This document shows positions 45,186 to 55,766 of a stretch of DNA of 63,058 nt, piece after piece. The notes beneath the pieces were generated by a model. It did not search any database and was not told the origin of the DNA. It worked only from the letters and a program-made list of their open reading frames with translations. Source of the DNA: Termitomyces sp. T153. Its lineage: Eukaryota > Basidiomycota > Agaricomycetes > Agaricales > Lyophyllaceae. Made by a program: the position numbers and the translations under genes. Each line of letters opens with the position of its first letter. Positions within the stretch are counted from its first letter, which is position 1. The DNA is taken from the NCBI GenBank assembly GCA_018296165.2, contig JACKQL020000191.1, positions 1-63,058 of the forward strand. The letters run 5' to 3'.

Positions 45186-47406
45186 AGCGAGGCTGGGGCA
45201 GTCTTGCATTCATGCTCTGGAGCGGTCTAGAGGTCACTATGAATGGATGCGGGAGTAGATCTTGGCACTGCAGGGTGATCAACTAGGTTTCTGATCAGGA
45301 GAAAAGGATACCACTTCTTTGGAGGGCATCATCAGTTCCTTGATTATCAGGGTGGAGATGGAGGAGCCACTTGTTGTTCTTGGTGTCTGGTTGATCTCCA
45401 TCAGGTGCGGTCTAGTTGCCCGGGGCATTTGTTGAATATGGAGAAACTACTTTGAGAGTCTGGAATTTCTTCTTTTGCTGGAGAATCAATTTTTTCAGAG
45501 GAGGGGAGTAGGATGGCAGTGGGGCTGGGACTCCATGGGTGGGGTCATGGTGTGTGACATCCTTGCTTATTGTGGGTGGGGGTGGCACTTTCTTCAGTGT
45601 TAGTCTGTTGTTGGATGGGGGCGGCAGCATCTTCTCGAGGTTGATTTGAGACAGATGGTAATGGGGGGGATACTACTCGCTTCTTGGGGAAAGTATCAGT
45701 AAACTGAGGACACTCTGGAGAGACTACTTTGTATGGGGTTTGTTTCTGGATACTCTGGCAGTGTGATCCTTGTTTGATAGATGTCTTCTGGTGCAAGGGC
45801 AGGGTGGTACAAAGTTGGTAGCTAATAATTTGACCTTGCAGAGTATGTGCTACAGGGACATCATCAATGGGTTGGCATTGTGGGTCCCCTCAATAGATGT
45901 TGGGGTCAAAATGGGGGTTCTAGAGTTGTATTGCCAGGGCCTGGAGTTGCGTGGAAGGGTTTGGAGTGATTTAGAGGGGTGGGTCAAGGCATCCTAGACC
46001 TGGTGCAGGGTTGTCTGAGTTGTTGGGACTCCCAAATTGGTTGGCAGGAAAAATCCTCCAAGAGCATCTGAGTGTATTTTCTTTATTGTTGAGGCTTCTT
46101 GGACTCAAGACAGTTGGGCATGGGGTCCATAGTACAGTCTCAAAGATGATGGCAGGGCTTCTTCCTTCCTTGTGTGAACATGTCAGCAAGTTCAGAGTAC
46201 TCTGGAAAACTACTTTATGTGGGATTCTCTTTTTCCCTATGGTTTGTTCTGGCAGGGTGACTTCTGTGCTGGGGGGTTCTTTTGCTGGAAGTGGCATAGT
46301 CTGGTGGTGGGAGGGCAGAGGTCTCATCTAGTGGTGGGTGTGCAGAGAGGGGCGGCATCAAGCATTTTCAATGTTGGAGGTCTTGGATCAAATGGGGGAA
46401 GGTGTTGAAATAGTGGTGGAGGAGTCCAGAGTTATTCTGCATTGAGCATTGGGGTGTCATGATTCTCCATGTTGACTTCAAAGGTTGTTGGTGTGCTTTG
46501 AGGGGGCAGGGCAGAGGTGCATATTCCTTCCTTTCTTAACCACCTAGAGGCTTGAGGATTCTTTTGCCTTGCTCTGGAGTTGCTGGAGTTGGGTCAGAGG
46601 CATCAGGGTCCCATGAAACATTAGGCAGGGGTGACAGCCAAGTTGACTAAGCAGTCCTAGCTAACTCTGGTAGTGGGCTTCTGTGTTTGGTGCATAGCAT
46701 CTATCTTGACACCTTGAGTTGTTGGATGGAGATGGAGCCTTTTGGAGTTGTTGTGAGTGAGGTGTGGGGGTCAGATGCTTTACTGGCAAAGTGGTGGGGT
46801 TCTGTTGCTTTGTTGTAGGTGGAGTTGGCACTGTCAGAAATTCATTGGATTTGTTCCTGGTGACATGTGGATTTCAATGGAGTTGTGGGTAGGGCCAGTG
46901 GGTCTGAAGGCGGGGTTCAAGGGAGTGCATTCTTGGAGGTTTCTTCATTGTTTGGCAGAGATGGCAATTTGTTCTTTATGTAGCAAGCAACTTCTTGTGG
47001 CGGAGTTTGCTATTGTTGTTGAGGAGTGGAGGGGATGCAGTGCTAGAGAAGTTGCCAAGCAATGAATTGACTTATCACCAGAGTGAGTTGGGTACTAATT
47101 TGGTGATGTTGGGGTTGACTTTTGGTGGAAGGCGGAACTGGTAGACGAGGTGGGGGGAGTGTATGAGGTGCCGGGGGTATGGGATTGAGTTTGAGTAGAG
47201 AGGGTGTCTGTGGAGAGAGCCATGGTATAGGTGTGACCAGAGCAGAGGAGACATTTGGTGTTGGGTCTGCAATTCAATGTGCCTTAGCAGATTGGGCAAG
47301 GTCAAACAAATCATAGCAGGTTCTAGGCATGGGCTGACCATAGACATCAAGGGTTCTAATGGAAGTGCATGCAGAGTTAATTGCAGGCATCATGAATAGA
47401 GTAAGG
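45186..47406 (-). pseudogene. A2 RT N-terminal and gag remnant
   Basis: 45300-45760 aligns with A1 RT and its N-terminal part (10330-10680); the minus strand reads KVVSPECPQFTDTF where A1 has [14 protein letters not shown]. 47060-47400 aligns with the A1 gag start region (13900-14280). The protease and capsid between are scrambled beyond recognition. Confidence 0.6.
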
Positions 47407-47782
47407 TGTAAGGATAACCTTTGGGGTGGTGGATCAGAGTTATGCAGCTAGCAGAGAGGAATCCAAAGTATATTAGTGGAGTAGACAATGATACAATCAG
47501 TAACTAATCACCTAGCAGAGGGGAATCTGAAGAGAACAAGTCTAAGGATTCCTGCTGCTTGGTGTGGCACATCAGCAGCAGCAGAGGTGTGGGAACTACT
47601 GTACAGGTGACCAGAGTTACTCCTAACCCTAGAGCAATGGTCACTGAGGTAATATGGAGAACTCTGCAGTGCTCTGGAGATCTCTGCAGTCCTAGAAAGA
47701 GCTGCGGAGGCATCAGACAAGCTGCAGAGGTGCTGGAACCAGTTACAAAGGTTGGAAGGTTGGAAATGGAAGTCCCCTGACA
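47407..47782 (-). repeat. C3 3' LTR (element sense)
   Basis: TGTAAGGATAACC...CCCCTGACA. AGAACAAGTCT is at 47533-47543. The purine tract (plus: tcaccccccctctagc) follows at 47783. Confidence 0.9.
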
Positions 47783-47808
47783 TCACCCCCCCTCTAGCAT
47801 GCAGCATC

Positions 47809-47991
47809 TCAATGCGCAGGGTAGAAGAAGTCTCTGATTGCTTGGTCTGCTAGTGAGATGGGGTAGATTCCTTGTATGGCATGTGGAGCATCTGGATGTT
47901 TCCAGTGGAACTCCTTGACAAGTCTGGGAGCATGTACATTCTCCCATGGCTCCCACAAGATGTCCTCAATTCCATAGCCTTTCCACTTCAC
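47809..47991 (-). pseudogene. C3 chromodomain
   Basis: Reads MKWKGYGIEDILWEPWENV and then VKEFHWKHPDAP, a chromodomain with its aromatic Trp residues kept. It is the C-terminal end of pol and ends just inside the 3' LTR. Confidence 0.8.
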
Positions 47992-48299
47992 CTTGTATTG
48001 TAGTCATCTCTGAAATAAATGGCTATCCAGGATTTCTTCCACTTCATACTCTTTGTTGTTGATGACCACTACAGGGGGCAGTGGAGGTGGCAGACGTTGC
48101 CCTGGGATTGGATCTTTAGGGGCCAGAGTTAGTTTGACCACATTGAACACCGGATGAAGCTGGCACATCCCCACAGAGAGTCAGAGTCGATAGGCCAAGG
48201 GTCCTACCTGCTGCTCCACCATGAATGGTCCCAACTAGTGGTGTGACAGCTTTTTTGAGAGTCAGGTGGTAGTAATATTGAAGGCATCCAGGTAGACTC

Positions 48300-48786
48300 A
48301 ATCCCCGGGCTGATATCTGTGCTTTGGGGTTCTTCTGCAGTTATAGTATTACGCCATGTCATCTTTTGCTTTTGCTAGTGCAGCTTGGGCCTCCTTCTGT
48401 GACCTCTTCATCCAGTCCACAAATTTGTTTACCATCTCATTCTCTGAAGGTCAGGCCCAAAGTTCAAAACCCATGCACAGGTGCCATCTAGTATCAAGAA
48501 AAGGGAGAACTGGGTGGATACATGAACATGATTGTTGTACTGGAATTTGGCATCAGGGAGGAGCTTATCCTAGTCATCCTGGCACTTGTTGCAGAAAAGG
48601 CAGAGATACTGTTCCAACTCCTTGTTTATGCGCTGTCTGGCTGTTGGACTGTGAGTGGTAGGCAGTGGTGATGTGGAGCTTTACTCCAAGCAGTTGGTAG
48701 AGCTCTTGGGTGAACTCCACTACAAATTGAGGCCCCTAATCTGAGACATAGGTGTCAGAGAGGCCATGAAGCTTCCAGACATTCCT
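48300..48786 (-). pseudogene. C3 integrase C-terminal remnant
   Basis: Aligns with 28500-28980 of C2 (integrase after the second Asp and the C-terminal module). The catalytic core and zinc region are deleted at 48787. Frame breaks are frequent. Confidence 0.65.
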
Positions 48787-48896
48787 TACTGACTTGCCCT
48801 CTATTATTAACTTCCTACTACCAGCTACCCTATCTAATGACTAGTGTTAGGTCCTCTTTTTAGGTTTCCTGCATGGCACTAGGTGGCATAGAAGCA
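48787..48896. repeat. Filler segment at a C3 integrase deletion
   Basis: About 108 bases nearly identical to 23165-23272 (taacttcctactaccagcta and onward). It replaces about 830 bp of integrase present in C2 (28985-29828). C3 coding similarity resumes at catgcaccttccagga. Confidence 0.8.
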
Positions 48897-49331
48897 CATC
48901 ACCATGCACCTTCCAGGAAGTGCCACCACTCCTCAAATGACTGAATGATGGCCAACATCTCCTTATTGTGGATCTCATAGTTCCATTCCACCACATTCAG
49001 GCTTTTAGAGTAAAAGGCCACCAGATGCCACTTCCTGTCCTCTAGAGATTGCTATGAGAGCACTGCCCCAGTGGCAAAGTTGGAGCTGTTGGCTTCTACG
49101 TGGAAGGGAGAGTTGTTGTCTGGGAATAGGAGGACAGGCCCAGAGGTCACAGCATGCTTGAGAGTGTTGAAGGCTATCTGTTCTGGAGGTCCCCAACTCC
49201 ACATAACATCCTTTCCCATGAGGTTGAACAGCAGGCAGGCATGGTGCAAGAAGTCCTGGATGAATCTCCAGTAAAAGTTCATGAAACCAAGGAATGCCTA
49301 TACTTCCTTCCTGTTTCAGGGCTCTGGCCAC
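48897..49331 (-). pseudogene. C3 RNase H remnant
   Basis: Shows GPVLLFPDNNSPFHVEANSS and NFATGAVLS, then NYEIHNKEMLAIIQSFEEWW in broken frames. Both Asp of the EADSSDF motif kept in C2 are Asn here, both G-to-A type changes, so the enzyme would be inactive. Confidence 0.8.
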
Positions 49332-50521
49332 TCTGCCACACCCGCCACCTTCACTGGGTCCATCTCTGCAGTTCTGTGGGAAATGATCAGGCCAAGATAC
49401 TCAATCTGAGTTTGTTCAAACTTGCACTTCTCTGGCTTGAGGTAGAGCTGGTGCTGGCAGAGGCACTTCAGGATGAAACAAGTGATCCAACAGTGTTCCT
49501 CCAGCAATTTGGTGTAGATGAGGATGTTGTTGAGGTATATGCATACTACACCCTCCACAATGAGGTCCCAGAAGATGTTGTTCATCATAGTCTGGAATGT
49601 GGCTGGGCTGTTGGTGAGGCCAAAGAACATAACAAGTGGCTCAAACAATCTCTGGTTGGTCTGGAAGGCCACCTTTCACTTGTCTCCTTCCTAGATGCAC
49701 ACATTGTTGTAACCCCACTGAACATCCAGTTTAGTGAAGTATTGCACACCCCAGAGGTTGTTAATGAGCTTGGAGATGAGGGGGAGAGGGTAACAGTTCT
49801 TCACTGTCATGGCATTGAGTACCTGGTAGTCCTGCACCAGTTGGAGAGAGCTGTCCTTCTTTTTGATAAAGAAGACCAGAGAAGCCATCAAGGATTTGGA
49901 TAGACAGATATGTCCAGAGTCCAAGTTCTCCTGAAGGAAAGTGTCAAGCTCATCCTGCTTCCTGAGTGTGAGGGGGTAGACCTTACAGCTGAATGGCGCA
50001 GAGTCAGGCAGCAGTTTGATGGCGTGGTCCCACTTCTTGCACTCTGGAAGTGAGTTGAAGGAGGATTTGGAGAACACATCCTCAAACACATGCAGATAGG
50101 GAGGTACTACGTCCCAGAACTCTTGAGGTGCAGCATTGGTGGCAAAGGCCTGAGCCAGTCTCTGGGACATAGTCTGGCTAGCCCTGATCTCTGTGATGGA
50201 GGGCAGCAGAAGGATAGTGGTAATGTAGATCTGATCCCCTGCCTCCATTGCTTTGTCTAGGAGCTCCAATTCACATATCCTACCAAACTCCCCTGCACAC
50301 TCCTCTTCCGGGGCTCTGCTGTTGCTCCAATTGTCCTTGGAGAGGGCCTCTTTACAAGGGAATGCCAGAGGCAGGGGGTCTAGAAGGTCTAGATCAGCAA
50401 AGGGGGGATGGCCAGCTCGACATGCGCAGATGGCTGCATGCTCTTGGACTTGGATCTGGCACTCTGCTCTGTCCTCCACAGCACAGGCAGAGCACTTCTG
50501 GGGGCATCTACTCATGGTCAC
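49316..50521 (-). pseudogene. C3 reverse transcriptase
   Basis: The stretches 49691-50521 and 49316-49672 share a frame and are split by a stop near 49688. N-terminal part: VFEDVFSKSSFNSLPECKKW; core: FFIKKKDSSLQLVQDYQVLN and LDVQWGYNNVCI. The catalytic motif YLDD of C2 reads YLNN (CIYLNNILIYT), so both catalytic Asp are lost. It continues in frame into RNase H. Confidence 0.85.
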
Positions 50522-50580
50522 CTCCCCTTTAGTCCAATCAACCTTGAGCTTATGCTCTTAGAGCCACATGAACCTGAGGA

Positions 50581-50892
50581 TCATGCCTTGCTTCCTAGGC
50601 TAGTGATGGCAAATATGGCATGCTCTGTGTGATTCCAATAGCAAAGAACCAGGTCAACCATGGAGCTAATTGTGCTGGCTTTGTTTGGCATTCTGTTGAT
50701 GTTGTAGACCAGAATGGGCTTGAGAAGGGGCTGTGTAGTCAGGCCATGGTATTTGTTGAACTCCAAGTCCAGGAAGAGTCCCGTTGCTCCACTATCCAGG
50801 AGAGCCATGACTCCACGGTTTTGCTGAGTGTCCATTATCTTGATCTCCACATTGAGGTGCAAGGAGTGGGCAGACAAGCTGGAGGCCATCAT
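50581..50892 (-). pseudogene. C3 protease
   Basis: A 103-residue stretch with MALLDSGATGLFLDLEF, the retropepsin active site intact, and VYNINRMPNK in the flap region. It ends at SLGSKA, before the C-terminal part. It lies between gag and RT in a different frame from RT. Confidence 0.8.
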
Positions 50893-50898
50893 GTACTG

Positions 50899-52347
50899 TC
50901 AGGGCATTTGATGTGCCCAGGCAGGACTGTGCTGATGGACCTTTGGAGGTGTTGGAGAGCTTGGCAGGGGCTCTGGAGTTAGTGTTTGTACATCTGTAGG
51001 AGGGCTTCTAGGTTCTTCTGTCTCAGAATAAAGGGCATCAGAAAAGGCAGTTTCATTTTCTATTGACAGACAAGAGAACCTGTTAGCACCTAGTGATGGA
51101 GGCATACACCTCATCTGTCACTCAACTAAAAATCCCCCTCCAGCTCCAGAGGTGAGAAGCACATGCTGGCTTCCTCCGGGGTTAGAACCAGCATGTGCTC
51201 ATCCAACGACAGAGCTCCAGCAGCGTCTTTTGTGGCCAGAAGCTGCAGGAGAAGTTCCTCCTGCTCCACCATGGAGAGGTAATGTACCTCTAGCCCCAGG
51301 GGACAGTGCCATGCAAAGTGCCTGGGCTTCTTATATCTCCAGCACAACAGCGGGGCTGTGTGGAGTCATTAGGCCATGTCCACATCCATAGGGATCCCCA
51401 GTAGTAGGAGACGTGCTGCAGGAATAGCTGTAGTGAGGGCCAGCACTGGGTGAGTAGGTGTGGAGTGGCAGAAGTTGCTGACTGGAGTGGAGCACATCAT
51501 GGAATGAGGGCAGCGGAGCTCCCTCTGGATCTCCATGAGTTGCCATTGGTCCCAGGCTACCTCATACCACAACACAATCTTTTTATCATTGGGGCAGCCC
51601 TCTGCCAGGTTGTCAATGCATTCCACCAAGGCAGAGCGCAAGCTATCTTGGAAGGTGAGGCATAGTTGGAGGCTGTTGGAATAAGCAGCTTGTTCAACTA
51701 GGGCTTGGAATGAGTCAATGTACTCATCCAATATATGCCTTCCTTGTCTGTACTGCTTCCTGTCCCACAGCGTCAGTGCCACTGTCTTGGCAGGGTCTAA
51801 CAGGAAGAACTCCATGCAAAAGTCCTTCTCAAAGGTAATCCAGTCTGAGAAGCTCTCCACACCTTCTGGATGGTGGAAGACTTGTAGCGCGTAGGTAGAG
51901 GCGTGTCCAGTTTTCATGTATGACAGCACCCAGGCTATTTTCAATGCATTGGAGTCAAAGGCATCCCTGCTGAGGTGGATGTAGGTGAGGCAGGACTGCA
52001 GGAATCACCCCACCAGAGCAAGCGCCATCATATACATCTGGCAGTGCCAGGTGAGGGATCTGTGGCCATAGTGTCACCAGAGCCACCAGAGTGGGTGCCA
52101 TGGCAGGCGAAGCTGGTTCCACAGCTACAGGAGGGGCAGAGTTAGGGCTTAGGCATTCTAGCAATGCCTGAAGGGACTGGGAGATGAGATCTGTTGTCTG
52201 ATAGAGGGTAGAGAGTTTGGTTGTATGGTGGGTGAGAGATGATTGCGTTAATTGCACCTAGGTTTCTAGGTGGAGCAGGTGAGTCCAGGCTTTGTCCTGC
52301 AGGGCTGGGGCCTCTAAGAGTGTGTCTGGGTTGGCGAGCTGAGACAT
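50899..52347 (-). pseudogene. C3 gag
   Basis: Likely start ATG 52347 (MSQLANPDTLLEAP). A TAG follows after about 29 codons, then VQLTQSSLTHHTTKLS. The capsid is at 51369-51944 (WVLSYMKTGHASTYALQVF, FEKDFCMEFFLLDP, LAEGCPNDKK) after a frameshift near 51955-51990. The zinc knuckle at 51300-51347 reads CWRYKKPRHFAWHC, in which the second Cys has become Tyr. The knuckle therefore could not bind zinc normally. Confidence 0.8.
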
Positions 52348-52440
52348 AGAACTCCATGATGCTTAATTCTGATGGAGAAGTGATGGATAGCAGCTTGGGG
52401 GTTCCTTGCAGCTATGCAGGGCTTCCAGGCCAGTTTTAGG

Positions 52441-52451
52441 AGACTTGTTCT
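52441..52451 (-). other. C3 primer-binding site, self-priming type
   Basis: AGAACAAGTCT on the minus strand, 2 nt from the 5' LTR, is perfectly complementary to AGACTTGTTCT in the LTR (minus strand, 47533-47543 and 52581-52591). C1 shows the same pair at 15602-15612 and 15742-15752. No TATA box is evident upstream, so the link to the transcript start is weaker than in family A. Confidence 0.6.
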
Positions 52452-52453
52452 GC

Positions 52454-52817
52454 TGTAAGGGCAACCTCTAGAGCAGCAGATCAGAGTCATGCAGCTAGCA
52501 GAGGGGAATCCAAAGTATATTAGTGAAGTAGATGACAATACATTTGGTAACTAATCACCTAGTAGAGGGGAATCTGAAGAGAACAAGTCTAAGGATTCCC
52601 GCTGCCGTGGCGCATCAGCAGCAGCAGAGGCATGGAAACTACTGTACAGGTGACCAGAGTTACTTCTAATCCTAGAGCAATGGTTGCTGAGGTAATACAG
52701 AGAACTCTGCAGTCCTCTAGAGATCTCCGCAGTCCTGGAAAGAGCTGCAGAGGTATCAGATGAGCTGCAGAGGTGCTGGAACCAGTCACAGAGGTTGGAA
52801 ATGGAAGTCCCCTAACA
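52454..52817 (-). repeat. C3 5' LTR (element sense)
   Basis: TGTAAGGGCAACC...CCCTAACA. AGAACAAGTCT is at 52581-52591. The terminal TAACA fits decay of TGACA. Confidence 0.9.
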
Positions 52818-52825
52818 TAAGAGAG

Positions 52826-52838
52826 AGTCTTGATATTA
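52826..52838 (-). other. A2 primer-binding site
   Basis: TAATATCAAGACT on the minus strand abuts the 5' LTR at 52839, identical to A1 (14286-14298). It matches the partner LTR segment at 39105-39117 at 12 of 13 positions. Confidence 0.7.
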
Positions 52839-54064
52839 TGTCAGGTTCTGCTGACCATGGGGGCTCAGCTGCACTGGGCAAGTCCTTACTAGGCAGACAT
52901 AATTCTTTGCATTGATAATTGGGCACTTGGAGGGGCTCTAAGCATGGGGGACTTATGAGGAGAAGTGAGAAAAAGTGATCCAAACAAGTCCAGAATGGTC
53001 CAAAGAAATCTAGGACAAGTCTGGGGGTGAGGGGCAGACTTGGTGTAGTGTCAGGTACAAGTCCATAAGCAAGTATTGTAGGCATGGAGGAAGTAGGGCT
53101 ACATGAGTGATGGAAGCGGAGGCTACGCAAGTGATGGAAGCAGAGGCTACACAAGTAATAGAAGTGGAGGCTACACAAGTGATGGAAGTGGAGCCAGAGC
53201 TTGATGGGGGATCAACAGAAGTTGATATAGTTTAGGGCTGAGCATGTAGTGAGGTCTGGAGTTGGTTTAAAGAATGTTTGAAGTTTGTAATTGTGAGTGC
53301 AGAGTTTATAAAGGCATTAAAGTTGGAAAAGACTTGAGCACAATGGGGAAAATGGATCAAATGAGATGAGACAGAGCTAGACAGAACAAAATGGAGTTGA
53401 GACAAGATTGAGACAAGAACAAAAATAGATTCTGGCAGAGATACAAAATAATAACAAGAACAATAACAAAAATAGAGACAAGACAAGACCAGGAGACTGA
53501 GACAAGAACTGGGAGACTGAGACTAAAGGAAACATAACATAGAACATGAAAGAGAAACAATCAGAAACACATCAGGTAAGGCAATATGAAGACTAGAGTA
53601 TGGGAAGCTACTCTACAACTTATATACTGACTACTGGAGAGCTCTGGGGAATGGCAGGTGTGGTGGCAGGGCTTGGTGGAGCTCAGCAGAGTCAACAGGT
53701 GTTGGTTGTGATCAGGAGATGGGCTGTGTTGATATAGTGATAGGATAAGTAGGGAACACGAGCTGTTCCAAGGTCACTGTGATACTCTGGAATAGGTCAG
53801 GAGAGCCAGGGTGACATGGGACAGAGTCAGGAACTGTGGGGGATGGTTCCAGAGGCTCAGGAGGGCAAGGGGAAGCATGGGGGGCTGCGGAGAAGGCATT
53901 GGTCAGGGGGTTGTCAGAGTTAGCCAGAGAAGCATTGGAGTTAGCCAGAGTGGGTGTAGAGGGTAGACAATAGTTTGGGGAGGTTGACGGGGCATCAGGG
54001 AAGACTCTGGAGAAGCAGGCAGGTTGGGAATGATGTGCAGAGGTCCAGGGAGTGGGCTGTGACA
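52839..54064 (-). repeat. A2 5' LTR (element sense)
   Basis: TGTCAGG...CTGTGACA, 1226 bp. Its self-primer segment at 53582-53594 has two differences from the A1 version. Stretches are nearly identical to the LTR at 38362. Confidence 0.9.
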
Positions 54065-54069
54065 TCAAC

Positions 54070-54380
54070 TTCCATTGATCCCCCATCAAGCTCTGGCTCT
54101 GCTCCCATCACTTGCATAGCCTCCACTTACTCCATGCCTACAATATTCGCTTACAGACTTGTAGCTGATGCTCTGCCAAGCTTGCTCCTTTTCCCACAAC
54201 TTGTCCTAGACTCCTCTGGACCACCCCAGACTTGTTTGGATCACTCCCCAACACTTGTCCTCACAAGTCCCCCATGCTTAGCACCTCTCTGAGTGCCCAG
54301 TTATCAGTGCAGGGAATCACATCTGCCTAGTAAGGATTTGCCCAATGTAGCTGAGCCCCTATGGTCAGTGGAACCTGACA
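54070..54380 (+). repeat. Family-A LTR, right part, beyond A2
   Basis: Continues the LTR begun at 37514 after the second TCAAC (54065-54069) and ends cagtggaacctgaca at 54380. Combined length is close to 1.16 kb. Confidence 0.85.
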
Positions 54381-54480
54381 CTAACCAAACAAAGTGAGGT
54401 TGGGTCTGGGATGAAGCACTGAGTAGAATATTGAGGACCTAACCAAACAAAATGAGGTTGGAACTGGGATGAAGCAAGAG
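54381..54480. repeat. Satellite-type units (about 60 bp) right of the A2 target LTR
   Basis: Two degenerate units with ctaaccaaacaaagtgaggt and gggatgaagca, related to those at 2308-2585 and 37455-37510. From 54480 the sequence resembles 791-830. Confidence 0.75.
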
Positions 54481-54696
54481 CTACAGGCCCATGCCAAAGG
54501 CATGGGGCATAGCTTGTGCAAGGAAGGCAATGCCCTACATTACATAATAAGTAGAATTAAATAAGCAGCATCAAACAGTGCCACCAATCATATGTAAATC
54601 AAGTCTGAATAAATACATCTGTAATAAAAAGGTCCAAGAAATGCTCCATTACCCATCTTTGACCTTTCTAAGCTTCTAGAAACTTCTACCACTAAA

Positions 54697-54930
54697 CCTT
54701 TATCTTTTCAAGGATATTGAAGAGGTGAAGAATCTATGAAAGTAGTGGTGTGATCATAGAAAGTGTATCCTCAACCTTTATCTTTTCAAGGATATTGAAG
54801 AGGTGAAGAATCTATGAAAGTAGTGGTGTGATCATAGAAAGTGTATCCTCAACCTTTATCTTTTCAAGGATATTGAAGAGGTGAAGAATCTATGAAAGTA
54901 GTGGTGTGATCATAGAAAGTGTATCCTCAG
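54697..54930. repeat. 78-bp tandem triplication
   Basis: Three copies starting at 54697, 54775 and 54853 appear identical to the last bases. The unit starts cctttatcttttcaagg and ends gtgtatcctca. No ORF spans it. Confidence 0.95.
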
Positions 54931-55766
54931 TTGTATTACATAGCAGTGGATTACTTGTCAATTCCTGATGGGCTTTCTGAGATTGCTGCACTTCCTTTTT
55001 CTACTCATGTTTTCTAACAATATCTATTGATATTGAGCATCTGTCTAGTCATGGACACCTCTTACTCTTGCACACACACACACACAATTGTCTTTTTAAT
55101 TCTTTCATACATACTCTTCTTTGCCTTGGGATATGGGGCAGGCTTGATGGGTTTGGCAAAAAATGAGGGGCTACAACTTGCTAGTCAACTTAGTGCTTGT
55201 GAGCATTGGTGTTTTTATAATCACATACATAACATACATGACATGTATGATGTTATTTCTATACTGTACCCATCAGTGTACCCATACTTGTAATTAACTC
55301 TGTTCAATCCTTACAGGGGAGGAACTTATGCTGGCAGGTGGGTTACCCATATGGCTAAGAGTATAGGTGGGGCTGATAACACCCATCAAAGTCCCCATGG
55401 CATACTCTATCTGCAACATGGACAGTGAAGGAGTATAAATGTATAAATGTTGCCAAGTGCTTCTAGAAAAGATCATGAGGAGTTGGATGGTAACTAGTGT
55501 GAAAAACTTGCAGAAAGTATTTATATTGGACTTAATTCAAGATAGGCTTAAATTATTCTTATTTATATATAATATCTTGAGTATCATATCTACTCTGAAT
55601 TTATAACTTGACAATCTTAAAAACTGTATTTCTATGCATGAGGCTCTTTGATACTCAAATATGTTCCCACATTCTAAATTGTCATACAAGTTCAAGCCAT
55701 ATAAGATAGATTGTATATAGATGGCACATATCTGAAGAGTATATATGCTTACTTCTTCAGTAATAC
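54931..55766. other. Intergenic spacer with a CA microsatellite
   Basis: AT-rich, with a (CA)9-type run at 55068-55086. No repeat match within the window and no convincing ORF; a short plus-strand ORF (55027-55293) has no recognisable domain. It should include the 3' end of the NLR transcript. Confidence 0.5.

Larger units (their letters stand above)
47407..52817 (-). mobile_element. C3: full-length family-C Ty3/gypsy chromovirus
   Basis: 5411 bp with LTRs of 376 bp (47407-47782) and 364 bp (52454-52817), flanked by TAAGG (47402-47406) and TAAGA (52818-52822). It is inserted in the 5' untranslated region of A2, a few bases from its primer-binding site. Gene order is gag, protease, RT, RNase H, truncated integrase, chromodomain on the minus strand. 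Catalytic residues of RT and RNase H are lost. Confidence 0.92.
38362..54064 (-). mobile_element. A2: old full-length family-A element with nested insertions
   Basis: A 15.7-kb unit with LTRs of 1231 bp (38362-39592) and 1226 bp (52839-54064) and a perfect TCAAC duplication (38357-38361, 54065-54069). The primer-binding site (52826-52838) is identical to that of A1. Gag-pol is heavily decayed, the antisense gene is still recognisable, and a solo LTR and C3 are inserted. CpG dinucleotides are rare, in contrast to A1. Confidence 0.92.

Noticed and set aside
45186..47406. Plus-strand ORFs such as 46757-47065 as host genes
   Set aside because: They lie inside A2, whose homology to A1 RT and gag is on the minus strand; the sequence is G-rich and decayed.
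55066..55087. CA-run as telomeric or CRISPR-type repeat
   Set aside because: It is a plain dinucleotide microsatellite; no spacers or TTAGGG units occur, and the genome is eukaryotic.
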